DNA of 64,000 bases from Calliopsis andreniformis (Eukaryota > Arthropoda > Insecta > Hymenoptera > Andrenidae): assembly GCF_051401765.1 (NCBI RefSeq), contig NC_135064.1, forward strand, positions 25,580,001 to 25,644,000. Reading direction: 5' to 3'. Position 1 is the stretch's first letter. Each line of letters begins with the position of its first letter. Both the position numbers and the translations under genes were made by a program. Below, piece after piece: positions 37,301-49,270 of this stretch. The notes under the pieces were generated by a model, which saw only the letters and a list, made by a program, of their open reading frames with translations, did no database searches and was not told where the DNA came from.

Positions 37301-39100
37301 GTACGATTTTCGTCAAAAAATCGCTCATCTTAAACTAACCCTTATTGTCTCCCTCTTTCGGTAACAGGATAGCCTAAGTGATCCACTAAAAAGTATGAAC
37401 TGTCAGGAAAGGTGCCCGACAGAAAATCCAATTTGAACGTTGCACATACCGAGAATTGGATGAGGACTGCATGAACAGGTACGCGGATCCTAATTGAGAG
37501 ATGGCATTGGCAGGAAGCCCATGGCACTGGACGGCCACGGAGGAACGCGTTTCGAGGCCCGGTTTTCGAGGGGTCGCAATAAATAAATAAACTAATAGAG
37601 AGCAAATTGGAACACGCTGATGGCGAGCACAGTCGCTGTTTAGGGCCTGTTCGTTTTGTAGCTCCGGATAATAAACCCAAAACGGGCCTGCGCAAAACGG
37701 GTCGTCTAATTACTCGGAGTTTTTACGGTCCTCCTATCGCCGCTCGAGACGTCTGCACAACGGGGTAAAACGGTACGAAGAAGGGCAACGTCGGAGCCCT
37801 GACCCACTACGCAGGCTTGCACGCTTGTTATGTGGCATGATCACTGGAGCAATCCTTTACCTGCGGTAACATTGTTAGCGTAGCTGTTTCTTTGAACTAC
37901 AATCTTTGAGGTAAGAGGAATGATGGAACGAAAGCTTTTACTTCTAGGACATCTGAAATTTTTTATTTTACATTTTGAAGTTTAAATTACAAACAAAAAT
38001 TTTTAATTTTAAGAGGAGAAATCGTTTACGTGCTACAAATAAAAAAATAGAGCAGTAGATCATTTGACTTATTTTTGTCTAGTTTCAACCCTATTAGTAT
38101 AATTATAAGATGCATCTGTTGCAAGGTTCTATTTTGTATACATTATATAATATGTTATGGATTACTATTATAAATACCTAGTCTTTCGATGACACGATTT
38201 CTCCATCGTTACACTTGAACTTTCAGCTGTAGATATCGTTTTATGAAGTTAATTTTAAGGCTTACTACGCGACCTGTGTTTCTTTGCATAAAATAATTTC
38301 GCTTTAGGGCTGACGGAAATAATTATTCTTTATGTGTAATAGTCAGTACGTCGAAGACAAGGGCGGACGCTTTATTAGCGGGCCAGGGATGAATAGGAAC
38401 AGTCAAAATATTTGGAGGCACGTTCAAAGGAGTTATATCGTTCGACAGGGTGACCGAGCGTAAACGCTCCACCCCCTCTGTAAATTTATCCCCATTATAT
38501 GGGTCAAAATACTGTAGTTACAATTACGGTGTAAAGGTGTGGCCCAGGTAACTGCGAACCCAACCCTTTATGCTGTTACAATGAATGCCCCCTACTTTTT
38601 TCATTTGATCCGTCCAATTGTTTCCGAACGCGATCTTCCAAATTCTTTTTTAATCTTTTAAGCGAAATTTCCTTTGACAATAAGTGAAAACAGAAATTAT
38701 TGCTGTTCATGAACTAGTAACGAAGGATAGGTTTTGGAAACGCTTCGACTGTGCGGCCAACTAGGGATTAAAGAAACTTGGACAGTTTCTAGAATCGAAA
38801 GAGCGGTAGCGTTTGAAAATCTCGTCAAATTGGGTCAGTTTAATGCTCTTAGACTGATAATACCTGAGTAAACTAAATCCACAGTAGCCATTACCGTTTA
38901 TGGGCCCGAGTTATCAGCTTGCAGTATCTAAGACCTGAAGCTTTGCTACTTACCCCTATCCCTGTCACTAGAATTCAATTTCCAATTAAATCAGCCGTAA
39001 GACATTAGTTTTACACGCGAGTGTTAGTTAGAAGAAATACCTATTGAGAAAAAGTAGTCCACGTTGAGCTGGTCATGGACGAGCCAGAAAAATATGGCAC
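34329..39100. other. Non-coding stretch
   Basis: 34900-35200, 36400-36720 and 37900-38350 are AT-rich; 35600-36320 and 37450-37830 are GC-richer. A perfect 10-bp stem with a 10-nt loop lies at 36849-36878 (TCCCACGGGA/TCCCGTGGGA). The frame at 37342-37695 (-, 117 codons) has no recognisable domain. No gene called. Confidence 0.6.
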
Positions 39101-42100
39101 ATTATTCCCTCCACCAATTCAAGGAGCGGAAACTCGATCTTGGGGTTCCCTTTTTCGAAAAGGAACGCTTTCCCCGTATTTACGTAATCGATGCTGGCCT
39201 TACCTCGTTGAAAAGCGAACGAGGAGAGGCCGGAAAAGGGAAAAGCTCGAGCCAACCGATGTCCAAAATATCGCTCGACGTTGTCCCTCCCTTGGAATGG
39301 TCAAGCAGGACGTCGGTTGAGTAATATTATATTTGTTAATTGTGAAATACAATCCTGCGGTCCGGCTGGATTCTACCTGTGCGTGGGAAGTCCTCTAGAT
39401 CTCTTCAAGACCTCGATGCACTTCAATTCTTCCTGCTGAACTATCAAGATACACGACAGGCTCTGAATGAAGTAATTTAACACATCATATGCTACTCGTG
39501 TTAAATTATTTTTTTAATTTACTTGCACACACACGCACTCACTGACGTAGCTTCTAAAATCGATGTGCACACTGATAACTGTTGCTCTTTTAATTCTGAC
39601 ATGGTGTCTCTCCATTATTATAACGACAGTAGAATAACCCAAGAATATCCCAACGAAATTAATCCATTTATTTAGTGTCCATCCAAGCACGTTCCTTCAA
39701 AAAAAGATTACATTTAAGAGAGTCCAATTTGTCTAAGGTAAAATAACTGAGACAAAAAATGTCACCCTTTGCAACGTCCATATTACAATTATTATATAAT
39801 TACGAAGCACTCAGTTGAAGCATCAATCACAAATTTTTTGCCGCGCTGAGATTGAGCCAGCTCAGAAAACTCAGGCAGCAAGAACTCCAGAAAACCTGAC
39901 TAATCGCTCGAAGCAGCGCGCCCAGTGGACACTCAATACGGTGGTCCATAACCGGATATGAGTGGTCGGCGCACGCAACAGTTTCCCTGAAAATAACATG
40001 TTCAGGCCGCATCACTCATGGCTCATCGATGTTTTGCAACCCGTAGCGTGGGAACACCCAAGCCTGGCCACCGCTTCACCCCCGTTCTTACCTGTTCCGA
40101 GGGATTTGCCGAAGATGAAATACTATCTAGACACCGGGGGATGAAATTAGGCAGCTTAGCATTCAGAATGGACAGGGGCCTTTCAGGGCGCTTTCCAATA
40201 ATTTTCAAAACGTAATTCCTTTCCGCCACCCCCGGGAAAACGCTGCCCGACGCGTCGTAAAGGGTATTCGGGAACGGATCATCATTATGCTCGCTTCTTC
40301 GATATACAATCGGTCCGTGTAATAGGATTTTCATCGATCTAGAAACCTGCGCCCTCCGCGATCTCGATGGACCTATCTGCGATTAATCTGTGAGATGGCG
40401 GAGTCAAAGGAAGTCGATGGGATTCTAGTGAATGAAACGAGCCAGCGATTTTCGACTCGCGGAATTTTAGATTTCTTTGGAGCTATGGAGTTCCTCGTGC
40501 TTGTTACAGAGAACTGTGAACTCATCTCTTAATTGAGGTACATTTTAATTACATCTGAATTGTATGGAGGTTGTTAATTATTACTAGGTAGCGGGTTTAG
40601 TGGATGCTAGGAACTTCGAAGATTTTGGAACTCCAGAATGACGTGTATAGTAAATAGATACTAATTAAGTGAATTAAGTTTCTTTCGTATACTGGCTTCT
40701 ATAGTGATGCTGCTTATGAGTGGCATCTCTCATTATTTCCCCATCTGTCCATCGTATCACCTGCATGAGGGGATAGTGGGAACAGAGTGGGGGAAGAGCA
40801 ATTGCCTCACAAGTGAACCTTGGTCTATACTCGCCTAGAAAACGAATCATATTTTAATGGAATTTAACAGATTTATAGCACAGTGTACCACCGTGTGCTA
40901 TATAAGATTGGGCAATTTTTTAGCCAACACCCTAACACGATCCCTATCTGAGACTCCTAGCTACCAAGTAGCCTGTGTTTGTTTCCCTATCGCAAGATCT
41001 AATATCCGCAATCGTCGCGAGCCGAGGAAACACATAGAAGGTTGCGGTCGAAGGGAAAAGGAGAATATTGGTACTCGAGAGGCGAAAGGAAATATCCTGA
41101 GTCCTGTGACATCAGGTTGCATAATGCGAGCCGTGGGTCCTGTTTGGTGTTTGCTTAGGGCGAAATGTGGTTTGTTCCTTCCGTGACAGGCAACACGGTA
41201 AGCCATCTCGCCGAGGATCGAGCCTCTTCGTAAAATCTTACGATCTTTCTATACAGTGGTTGTAAAAATCCTTCGACGATCAAGCGCGAGGAACACTCGA
41301 TAATGAGGCAATATAACGAGAGGAGACTAAGGTCGCTAAGGTTTATTGTTATTTCTCGCCTTAAGTGATACTTAGCCTGGATGCTGGCCTATATTAAAAA
41401 CTATAAACTATTTCTTATGCTTCCATGCACCGTAAAATTGCGACCGTTTAATGGCACTTTTCCATTTTCTTGGAAACCCTTCGCGGTGGTGTGCCTATCT
41501 CGATTCTGTCTCTTCAGTGGACATATGTGTTCCGATCTGGGAAATAACATATGCAAGTGATGGGTCTTAATAGGCACTGCGCATACATATGGAAGATACG
41601 TGAACCCTAACAGAGAACTTTAAGTATACAATTTTTAAAATGCAATGCAACAAATATGACAAAGTTAAAGAGTGAATCCAATATTAAAAAATATCTTCCA
41701 AACAACTCCTTTAAAAAGTGCCATGATTTTTGAATTATTTTAAATTTTGTATCTCACTGAGTCAATTTTCCTAATTTCTATGTTGTAAAAAAAACTAATT
41801 TTTAGAAAACTAAAGTCTACTATGTTGAATAAAAACTTTTTTCAATTTAACTGCCAGCCACTGGACCTGCGTGAGTGTCTTATCGTGCGATCTTGGGGAG
41901 TGTTGCAAACGTATCCCTTCCCTGAGAAAATACGCAGTTAGACACGTCTGAGGGTGGGAGTGACCGGATGAACATGAGAGGGTGGAAGCAGGTCCAGCGC
42001 CACATGACACGTCGTGTGAAACATCGCGTCGCTGCAGTGGGTCGAACGTATTCTATTTTTAAAATCGGAAGTACATTTCGCCACCAACCCTTCGGTTTAA

Positions 42101-44139
42101 TTTGAACGCAGGATCGTTTACCGCCTCCACCCTTGAGTAGCCATTGGCAAACAGTGTCAGGGTAAGAGAAACGCCGCTTCTTCTGTTATGAAAGGGGTGG
42201 AAAGAAGATAAACAGAGAAGCTACTGTTTCCCAATTAGCGGTATACTAACGTCTTTATGATAATTAGCATGGAAACGAAGAGGTTTCCCATTTTTTCAAG
42301 TTTTCCTTCAATATTTTGGAAATTAGGGAATTTCATAGTCCAGTAATTGGTAGCAGGTATTCATATTAAATAATTGGAACTTGCCAAAAATTTAACTCTT
42401 TGAAATCCCATAATTTTTACGAAAAAGTGTAACTCAGCAGCTCAACTTGCAAATTTGTCCATACTCCAACTTCGTCCCGTCTTCCTCAATGGAATAACCA
42501 GTTCAAAGATCGCACAATCGTGATTCCAACTTGCACAAAGAGAGGAATCACCTCCCATAGGATCACGATTCGTTCCCACACTCCGATCGATGCATCCACC
42601 CTGTCATCCCATTGCAGGTGATCCACAATGCGGTTGCGAAAATTCATCCAGTGCGTTACGAAATTCTCAACCCATCGGAGACTCCCACGGTCGCTCACCT
42701 AACCAGGGGGAATTCTCAAATACAGAAAATCAACGCGCATTCCGAAAGGAGTGAGGGTGTATCGATCCCACGGTGTATGCATATAGATACACATGCGTTG
42801 GGGACAGAGTCCAGCGATCCCTTTCCCTAAAAATTGCATTTTCAAAGGGCGTCTCACGGTCTCCCTGACTGCGCAGGTAACGCGATTGGGACGATATTTG
42901 AATAGTCGTTTACATAAGAGACGCCTACGTGTCTCTGTTGCGACAGATCTCTCGACCTGTACCTGAAAAGGGTTGCACAGAATCTGTTATTGCTTTCCCT
43001 CAATGACCCGAGAAAACGGTCGTGATGGATCGTTGTGGGATTCCTCGTTTGCGACAGGGTTTCTATTGAAGATTTGGTAATTTGAGGTGCAAACTCTGTG
43101 CTATTTATTACTCTCGTCTGGGATAGAGTAATATCGTCACTGTGGCGAATTTTTATAAATTTTAAACTAGAAGCTTCATTTTAAATTAAATTCGTAGAAG
43201 TTGTCTACGATGGATCAGTGTATACGCAGATTACTGGATACCTATTTTGTTGTAACTTAACGCAAGTAATTTTTACAAATATTTTTTTATATAAATAAGA
43301 AAATATAAGAATTCTTTTTGCTACATAAAGTACAGTATAGTAATCCAGAATTAATTTCAGAGTATCTCAAAAAGAGTCAGAAGCAAGAAACAGTCATGGC
43401 AAAAGAACCTAAGTTGCCATCATATTTCTGTGTGCATTGCTCCCGAGACACTGCAATATTTCTGTCAGCGGTGCGATGCTCGGAAAGCATAGTGCATTGC
43501 TCATCCTTCGTGAATATATAACGATATCGTACTCGGAGCGTTTTGAACTCTCATGCAATAGAACACGATAGAGTGCGACAGCATTAAACACGAGCAGCAA
43601 AGCGAGCACTGTGTTCGAGCGAATGATACACCTGACAGGGAAAACTACGAGCGGGAATTGTCGATGCGTGTTTGAGAGCGCAGAAATTAATGTAATTTAC
43701 GAGTGAACGAAAGGGTGGTTTTGATGGATGGCGCACGAGACGAGACATCGTCATTAATTCAATCCTTTGCTGGCACACATGATCGAAGGGCAGGTCTCGG
43801 AGGCTCACGGCGATTAATGCGACCGTCCACTTAATTAAAATGTATACAGCAACGAAATGAAAGGGTACGACGATTACCATAGTAATATATTTAATGACCA
43901 GCAACGGGGTTACGTGGAGGCTTGCATGGATATTAAGTCTCTATCATTAGACACGTCAGGTTGATTGATACTTCCTTCGTACGCCATATTATAATATTTG
44001 TTTTTTCATTACGTTGAATTATGGTCTTTGAGAGAATTCGAATCTACCTGTGCCTGTAAATCTTACTTCAATTTTTGTGTCTACGGTGATTAAAGAAGGT
44101 AATTCATTTTATAAGAATTTATTTAAGAACTGTATTCCT
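39101..44139. other. Non-coding stretch
   Basis: Mixed composition with AT-rich patches (41590-41820, 43080-43350). Frames of 103 (40023-40334, -), 109 (40857-41186, +) and 106 codons (43584-43904, -) are unrecognisable; the last begins with a hydrophobic run but shows no family signature. No tandem repeats or RNA genes seen. Confidence 0.6.
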
Positions 44140-44311
44140 TCAATCCTTTGCACTCCTACATCGATTGTGGCTCGACATCAGTTTTCTTCTCAGGTACTCC
44201 TACGTCGAGTCACATTTTTATTTTCACTTAGAAAATAAACGAAATGCAAGGGTTAAAATAATGGAAAATTCGTGGAAAGAGAATTTTAAAAAAGGGAGTG
44301 CAAAAGGTTAA
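44140..44311. mobile_element. piggyBac-like MITE, TTAA-type ends
   Basis: The left end at 44144 reads TCCTTTGCACTCC, preceded by TCAA (probably a mutated TTAA). The right end, read inverted from TTAA (44308-44311), is CCTTTTGCACTCCC: 11 of 14 bases match. A second candidate right end, GCAAGGG followed by TTAA (44253-44256), lies inside. Near the left end an inner inverted repeat pairs GTGGCTCGACAT (44167-44178) with ACGTCGAGTCAC (44202-44213), with two mismatches. No coding capacity. TTAA ends with a CCCTTTGC-type start fit the piggyBac superfamily; the family name is inferred from ends only. Confidence 0.6.
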
Positions 44312-47300
44312 ACATTTTCTGAGCGATATGAAAATAGTATTTTAAATTCACATTACTAAACTAGTCAACATGACAAGTAATCAAGTGTCTCAATGATCCC
44401 CTCCTTATTTTTCTTTCACATCCCTTTTTGCTTAGCTACTTCTCACTGTCAGACCACTGCCACTTACTCCCATTAGTATTTTCCAATATATACCCCCTCA
44501 TCGATTCTTTTATTCCCATTACACGTAATTTTCCAAAGGACCATTATTTCCCGGACACGATTATGAAAAATATATATCAGTCACCCCCTACGCAGCAAAG
44601 GGTACAACCAATCAGTATACTTAACAGTTTCCAAGAATTTCCCGTGTCCACGATTACCCTTCTAGTTTACGAGCAGTTTACTCTAGGAAATGGTCCGAAT
44701 GCATTTTTTTCGAATACCTCAGGAAGGCGGGGACACGATAGCGGAGCGAAGGTGGATAAGGTTTATCAGCTGCGCCCGTGCACGGGGTGGCGACACGGGT
44801 ACACGCAAGTAACGCGCAGTTACTCACGCCGCTCGTAAAGTAGACAGATAACGGGGAACTTTAGTCGCGACCACGAAGGTGATTTAAATGGCCACTTTGC
44901 CTAATTGCGTTATGTTTACGAGCCTCCGAGGTCGTGGGCTGCGGTGATAACGCGTCGCGGAACTGCGAAGCACGATACGTTTCGATGCCACTTTGCGTCA
45001 AGGAGCGACAGCCGAAGGTGAGGAGGAAATCCTGATCGAATGACAAATCGGTTGTAAGGCAAAATAACCTAAGGGTGGAAACATATTATCACGTCACGCG
45101 AAATAAAATGCTATCATAGTGTGGTTATAGTAAAATAGATGTGAAACAAGGAAGAATGTTGAACCTCACGTAAAAAATCAGGTGTTTTCTCCCTAAGATA
45201 CATATTTTTGTTTTCGAGATACTGGTGTTTAAAGTTTTCACCCTCAATATTGACTTATGCACTTGCGTCGCCTTGAATTCTTATTTTTGAGTGAAAATAT
45301 TCTTTGCATACCTTTTCTTCTTCCTGCAAATATAAATTCGAGTATAGATATTCTAGATCTCAATCAAGGACTTAAGTCGAATTTTTTGAAAGAGTGTATA
45401 GGTCAGTTTAATAAGAAATCAAGTTTTCTTAAATTGACCTTACTGAAAATCGTCATTGCTGTAAACCTTCTTTTATTACGACAGCACAGCTCGAAGAAGA
45501 CTCTTTAATTGCTTTAACTCTGGAATTAATCGCGAGGCTAATGATTACCGGCTCACCTGCAACGTTAATCATTATCCGCAATAAGTCTCTGTGAAGGGAA
45601 CAAATAAATCACTCTCTTTCGATCAACTTTTTCGCATCGCTCCAGGCCGAGTTAAACGATGACGAGGTACGTACAAGAATACGTTTTAATTATCGGGCCC
45701 ATCCTTGCTTTAATCTCGCCCGTACTGGAAGCCAAGGAGCAGGTGTATTGGTCTTGAATCTCGAAAGGCTCAGCAGCAACCTGTTATTTCGGAATAATAA
45801 CACACTTTAGTCCACTTTGGCTTTCACGTACTATTTAATTCCTGTAAACGAATCAATAGGCCGTGGTCGAAGAAACAAAAACACTATTAAACAAGAGAAG
45901 CTCAACGTCCCAATAACTTCGATGGATCGAGATTCGGTCCGATTCTGTATGCTCATCCCGTGGACACGTGGTCATTATTCAAAGTGGCGCGTCGCGGGAT
46001 CGATAAGTGTCGACAACTCGAAATTGAAAGATCGCGGGACAGTAGGGATGAGAAGAAAAAAGAAGGGAAGATAATTACGAAGGTTCAGAGGGCCGAAAGG
46101 GCAGCTGTGCTCACCCTCACCTGGCCCTCTTCGCGCTGCACCATCGGCGACATCCCAGGCTGGAAGATATCGTCAGGATACCAATAACTCGGACCTCGTT
46201 CGGGGAAGATACCCCGAGGACACACAAATACTTAGCGATGAGATAATTCTCTCAGGTTATTGTTTGTGCTGCTTTATCGTACCGCTCTCCTCCGTGTATA
46301 TATCCTTGATAAGGAAAAACTTACCTTTCCCTTCTTTACTATCTCACAGAGAGTAAGGGGTACACTCCTCTGGGTGGTAAACAGATTTATCCTTTGGAAC
46401 CGAACTATGAATATTTATCGAAGAGGGAAGGAGTTTACCCCGAAGATTGCTTACAGCGAGGATTATATATTTCTGAGGTCAGCTAAAATACTGGTAGTGC
46501 TGGCTCAGTTTTATCTTTTTATTGTCAGTTCAATATTATTTTCATTCGTGTCCAGCACATGGTATACGTATCAACTTCCATCGAGATATTCCACTCCACA
46601 GATAACGTCCATCGCTAACTCACGGAGGGTGTTGACGTTAACGAAGTGGCGGTGTAAATCAACGATCGGTTTTTTCGAATTTATCGGTAAAGCAACAGAC
46701 GGTGTTGATGCACATCTATTGCCTAATTAGTCGGGTTATCCGGGTGACACGCGCCGGCGTTTCAGAGCCGTTGCACATCTGCGAAACTGAAACAATAGAT
46801 AGCCAACGATGCAGCTGTTTCAGGAAAGGGATGCACGATCTACACTACTGCACGAGGAAGAAAGACCCGTGGCCGATGAAATCATTTCATTATCTCTCGT
46901 CCCTTGCGCGGACCAATTAACGCGCAGCTTAAATTATCCCTCGACACGTGAGGGAGCTTTAATCGATCTAGGGAGGAATCTATATTCCCTGGGACCTGGA
47001 TTAATACAAATTAAACCTATAGACAGCTTTGTAAGTATTCAATTTTTCAGACATTACTGGAGGGCCGACAAACTAAGACACTTGTGAGATCTACATTATC
47101 GATCGCGTAATTAACGATGTAAACGCGACATTTTAGGGTAATTAGGGAAATGAACTGTGTTATGCACGTGCGTGATAAGTCTCTTCTGTGACGAACTCGT
47201 GTCGTTTCGTCCTAGCCCTCAGACAGAGTCCAAGCAAAACCATTCGCCTTCCGATGCCTAAAAGAAAAGAAGCAGAATTACCAACAGCTTGACCCTCGAA

Positions 47301-48078
47301 TACTAAAGAACCGAAAGCAACGTAACTTCCAATAACAAGCTCCCTCAGAACATCTCCTTCGATGGCCCCGAATTTTCAATTCACCTCACGGCCCCAGGAG
47401 AGACGTCGCTCAAGGGGTTAATCCACTCGGACGAGCGATACAATGGATTCGTCGAAACCATGCAATTACCCGACTCCCGTTCGAGAGGCTCTTCGAAACG
47501 GCGGCATTAGACGCGTGAAACGTTATCCCTAGGCCTCGATCGCACGACCGAGCGACTCTCCAAAGCGGGCAGGCCTGATCGAAGCGATGAATGGATATAG
47601 AATCCTTCGCTGCAGCTCTCCTCGCGGGGGGAAGGATTGGAGCGAGAGTGTGAAGAGGCAACGGAGCATGTCACAACTCGTTACCAGCGAGGAGATTGGA
47701 ATCTTTAAAGGTGCGCCGATCGCTTCCTCCTCGTTTCGGGGCCCGTGTTTAACCGTGTAATTTGCCGCGGGACTCGTACCAAGTCACGATAACGATCGCT
47801 ACCTTACGGGAAGCGTAATCCCACGGCGTAGACGGAAGAAGACGCCTGCCTCGATTAAATACCTTTGCACGGCGTATTAAGCCGTCGCATGGGGCGGCTG
47901 CTTGCTTTGCTGTCGGGTACACATGGGCTCGAACGACGACGATGCTCAGGTGAAGTGGAGGAACACGTGTTTAATGTGTTCAGCGCGTTCTTCGAATCGT
48001 GAACGACCTGTGTGATTATCTGATAGGAGGAAGCACTTGTTTTCTGAGTAGTGAGAAGGGGCCGATCGAAATTTCAGT
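44312..48078. other. Non-coding stretch, GC-rich in parts
   Basis: 44680-45060 and 47380-48010 are GC- and CpG-rich. A 136-codon frame (44428-44838, +) and a 156-codon frame (46260-46730, +) are present. The second contains a 23-residue hydrophobic run (about residues 78-100) that could read as a membrane segment, but no receptor or transporter signature follows. Neither is called as a gene. Confidence 0.5.
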
Positions 48079-48113
48079 TTAACCCTTTGGGGGGACACCA
48101 GGGAACCATATGA
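48079..48113 (+). mobile_element. Candidate piggyBac-like terminus (left end, partner not found)
   Basis: From TTAA (48079-48082) the sequence runs CCCTTTGG, GGGGACACC, then CATATGA at 48107-48113. It matches the inverted end at 25672-25706 in order and spacing. The opposite end, expected as an inverted copy finishing in TTAA downstream, was not seen before 49 kb, so this may be a solo or decayed end. Confidence 0.4.
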
Positions 48114-49080
48114 TCGCTCATTTTTTCCATCGTATCTAGTTGTACCTTAGAAAAGAGTGTTTTATAACGTTGTATCTCAGTTCAAATTGTAATGTTATAC
48201 AAACAGAAAATTGGTCTTTCACTTGAGTGTCTTTACTTTTCTTAACATGTACAAAATTAATCTAAGCTTCTGATAAGTAAGTAGACCACATACTACGATT
48301 AAATGTAATAGAACTTATAGTATAAAGAGCTTACGTACTTATTAGTCGTTGATAGCACTAGTGTCAAAAAATGTCAGCCACAGTAACAGAAAAAATGATT
48401 CAGAAGGGAATGCACTGTGACAGATAGATCTTGCTGGGAACAAAATGCCTTTCTTGGGTAATACGTGCAGCAGATATAGTCCTAATTCTGGTTGGACAGA
48501 TTTTTCCCTGTACTGATACACATCAGCTCGAACTGCCAAGAGAAGGTTCCGCAGGTACTGAATGCCTCGCATTGTATTGCGTCAGAGGCATCAGGTTTGC
48601 GTTTTCTGCGCGTTCGTTTTTTGATCGAAATCCTACCTCGTTGCGAGAGATCGCATCGTGCTCCGAGTTGCTTCAGGAAATGAAGCTTAAAGCGAGAGTC
48701 CCGCAACATCGAATACTGTGCCATTCAAAAAGTACGCAAACACGACTGAAGGATACTGTAAGATTTTTATTTTGCTTCGCAGGAAGCGGATCTGTCGGGT
48801 ATCTCTTCTATTTTTACTTCCGTTTTATAAAATTGCTTACTGCTTCTTATTTGAGTGGAATACGGAAGATAGGATGCTGCAAGTATAACTTCTCTACGGA
48901 AATAAAGAAATAAATATGATGAAGTTTACTTGGAAGCCTCTCTTTAAAGATTCCTCAGGAAAGTCTATACATATGCATATTAGATGCGTTCTTCACACTG
49001 AAATATGAAATATGTTTATATTTTATAATATTTAGAAGTACTGTATATGAAGATATCTTGTGTTTGAAGAAGAGAAGTGT
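48114..49080. other. Non-coding, mainly AT-rich stretch
   Basis: A 160-codon frame (48431-48913, +) spans moderate-GC DNA. Its translation is Cys- and Phe-containing but has no domain I can name, and 48482-48724 is also open on the minus strand. The rest is AT-rich and featureless. Confidence 0.5.
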
Positions 49081-49270
49081 GAGAAGAAATGCAAGGCCAA
49101 CAGGTTAAAAAGGGTTACAGGTCTTAAAAGTGTTAAAAGTATTAACAGGGTTACAGGTTTGAAAGGTGTTAAAAGTGTTAAAAGTGTTAAAGGCACTACA
49201 AGTGTTAAAGATGTCAATGGTGCCAAAAGTGCTGAAGATTTTAAACGTGTTAAGGGTGTTAAAAATGTAA
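49081..49270 (+). repeat. Degenerate 9-bp minisatellite with 36-bp super-unit
   Basis: Around twenty degenerate copies of GTGTTAAAA lie in tandem. AGGGTTACAGGT recurs at 49111 and 49147, 36 bp (four units) apart. Because the unit is divisible by three, the tract stays open on both strands: 49060-49314 (+) reads as a Lys/Val/Ser repeat, and 49032-49226 and 49105-49326 (-) read as Leu/Thr- and Asn/Thr/Phe-rich repeats. This is a property of the repeat rather than evidence of a protein. Confidence 0.85.

Noticed and set aside
48431..48913. 160-codon plus-strand frame
   Set aside because: Within the length expected by chance; antisense frame open; no recognisable domain.
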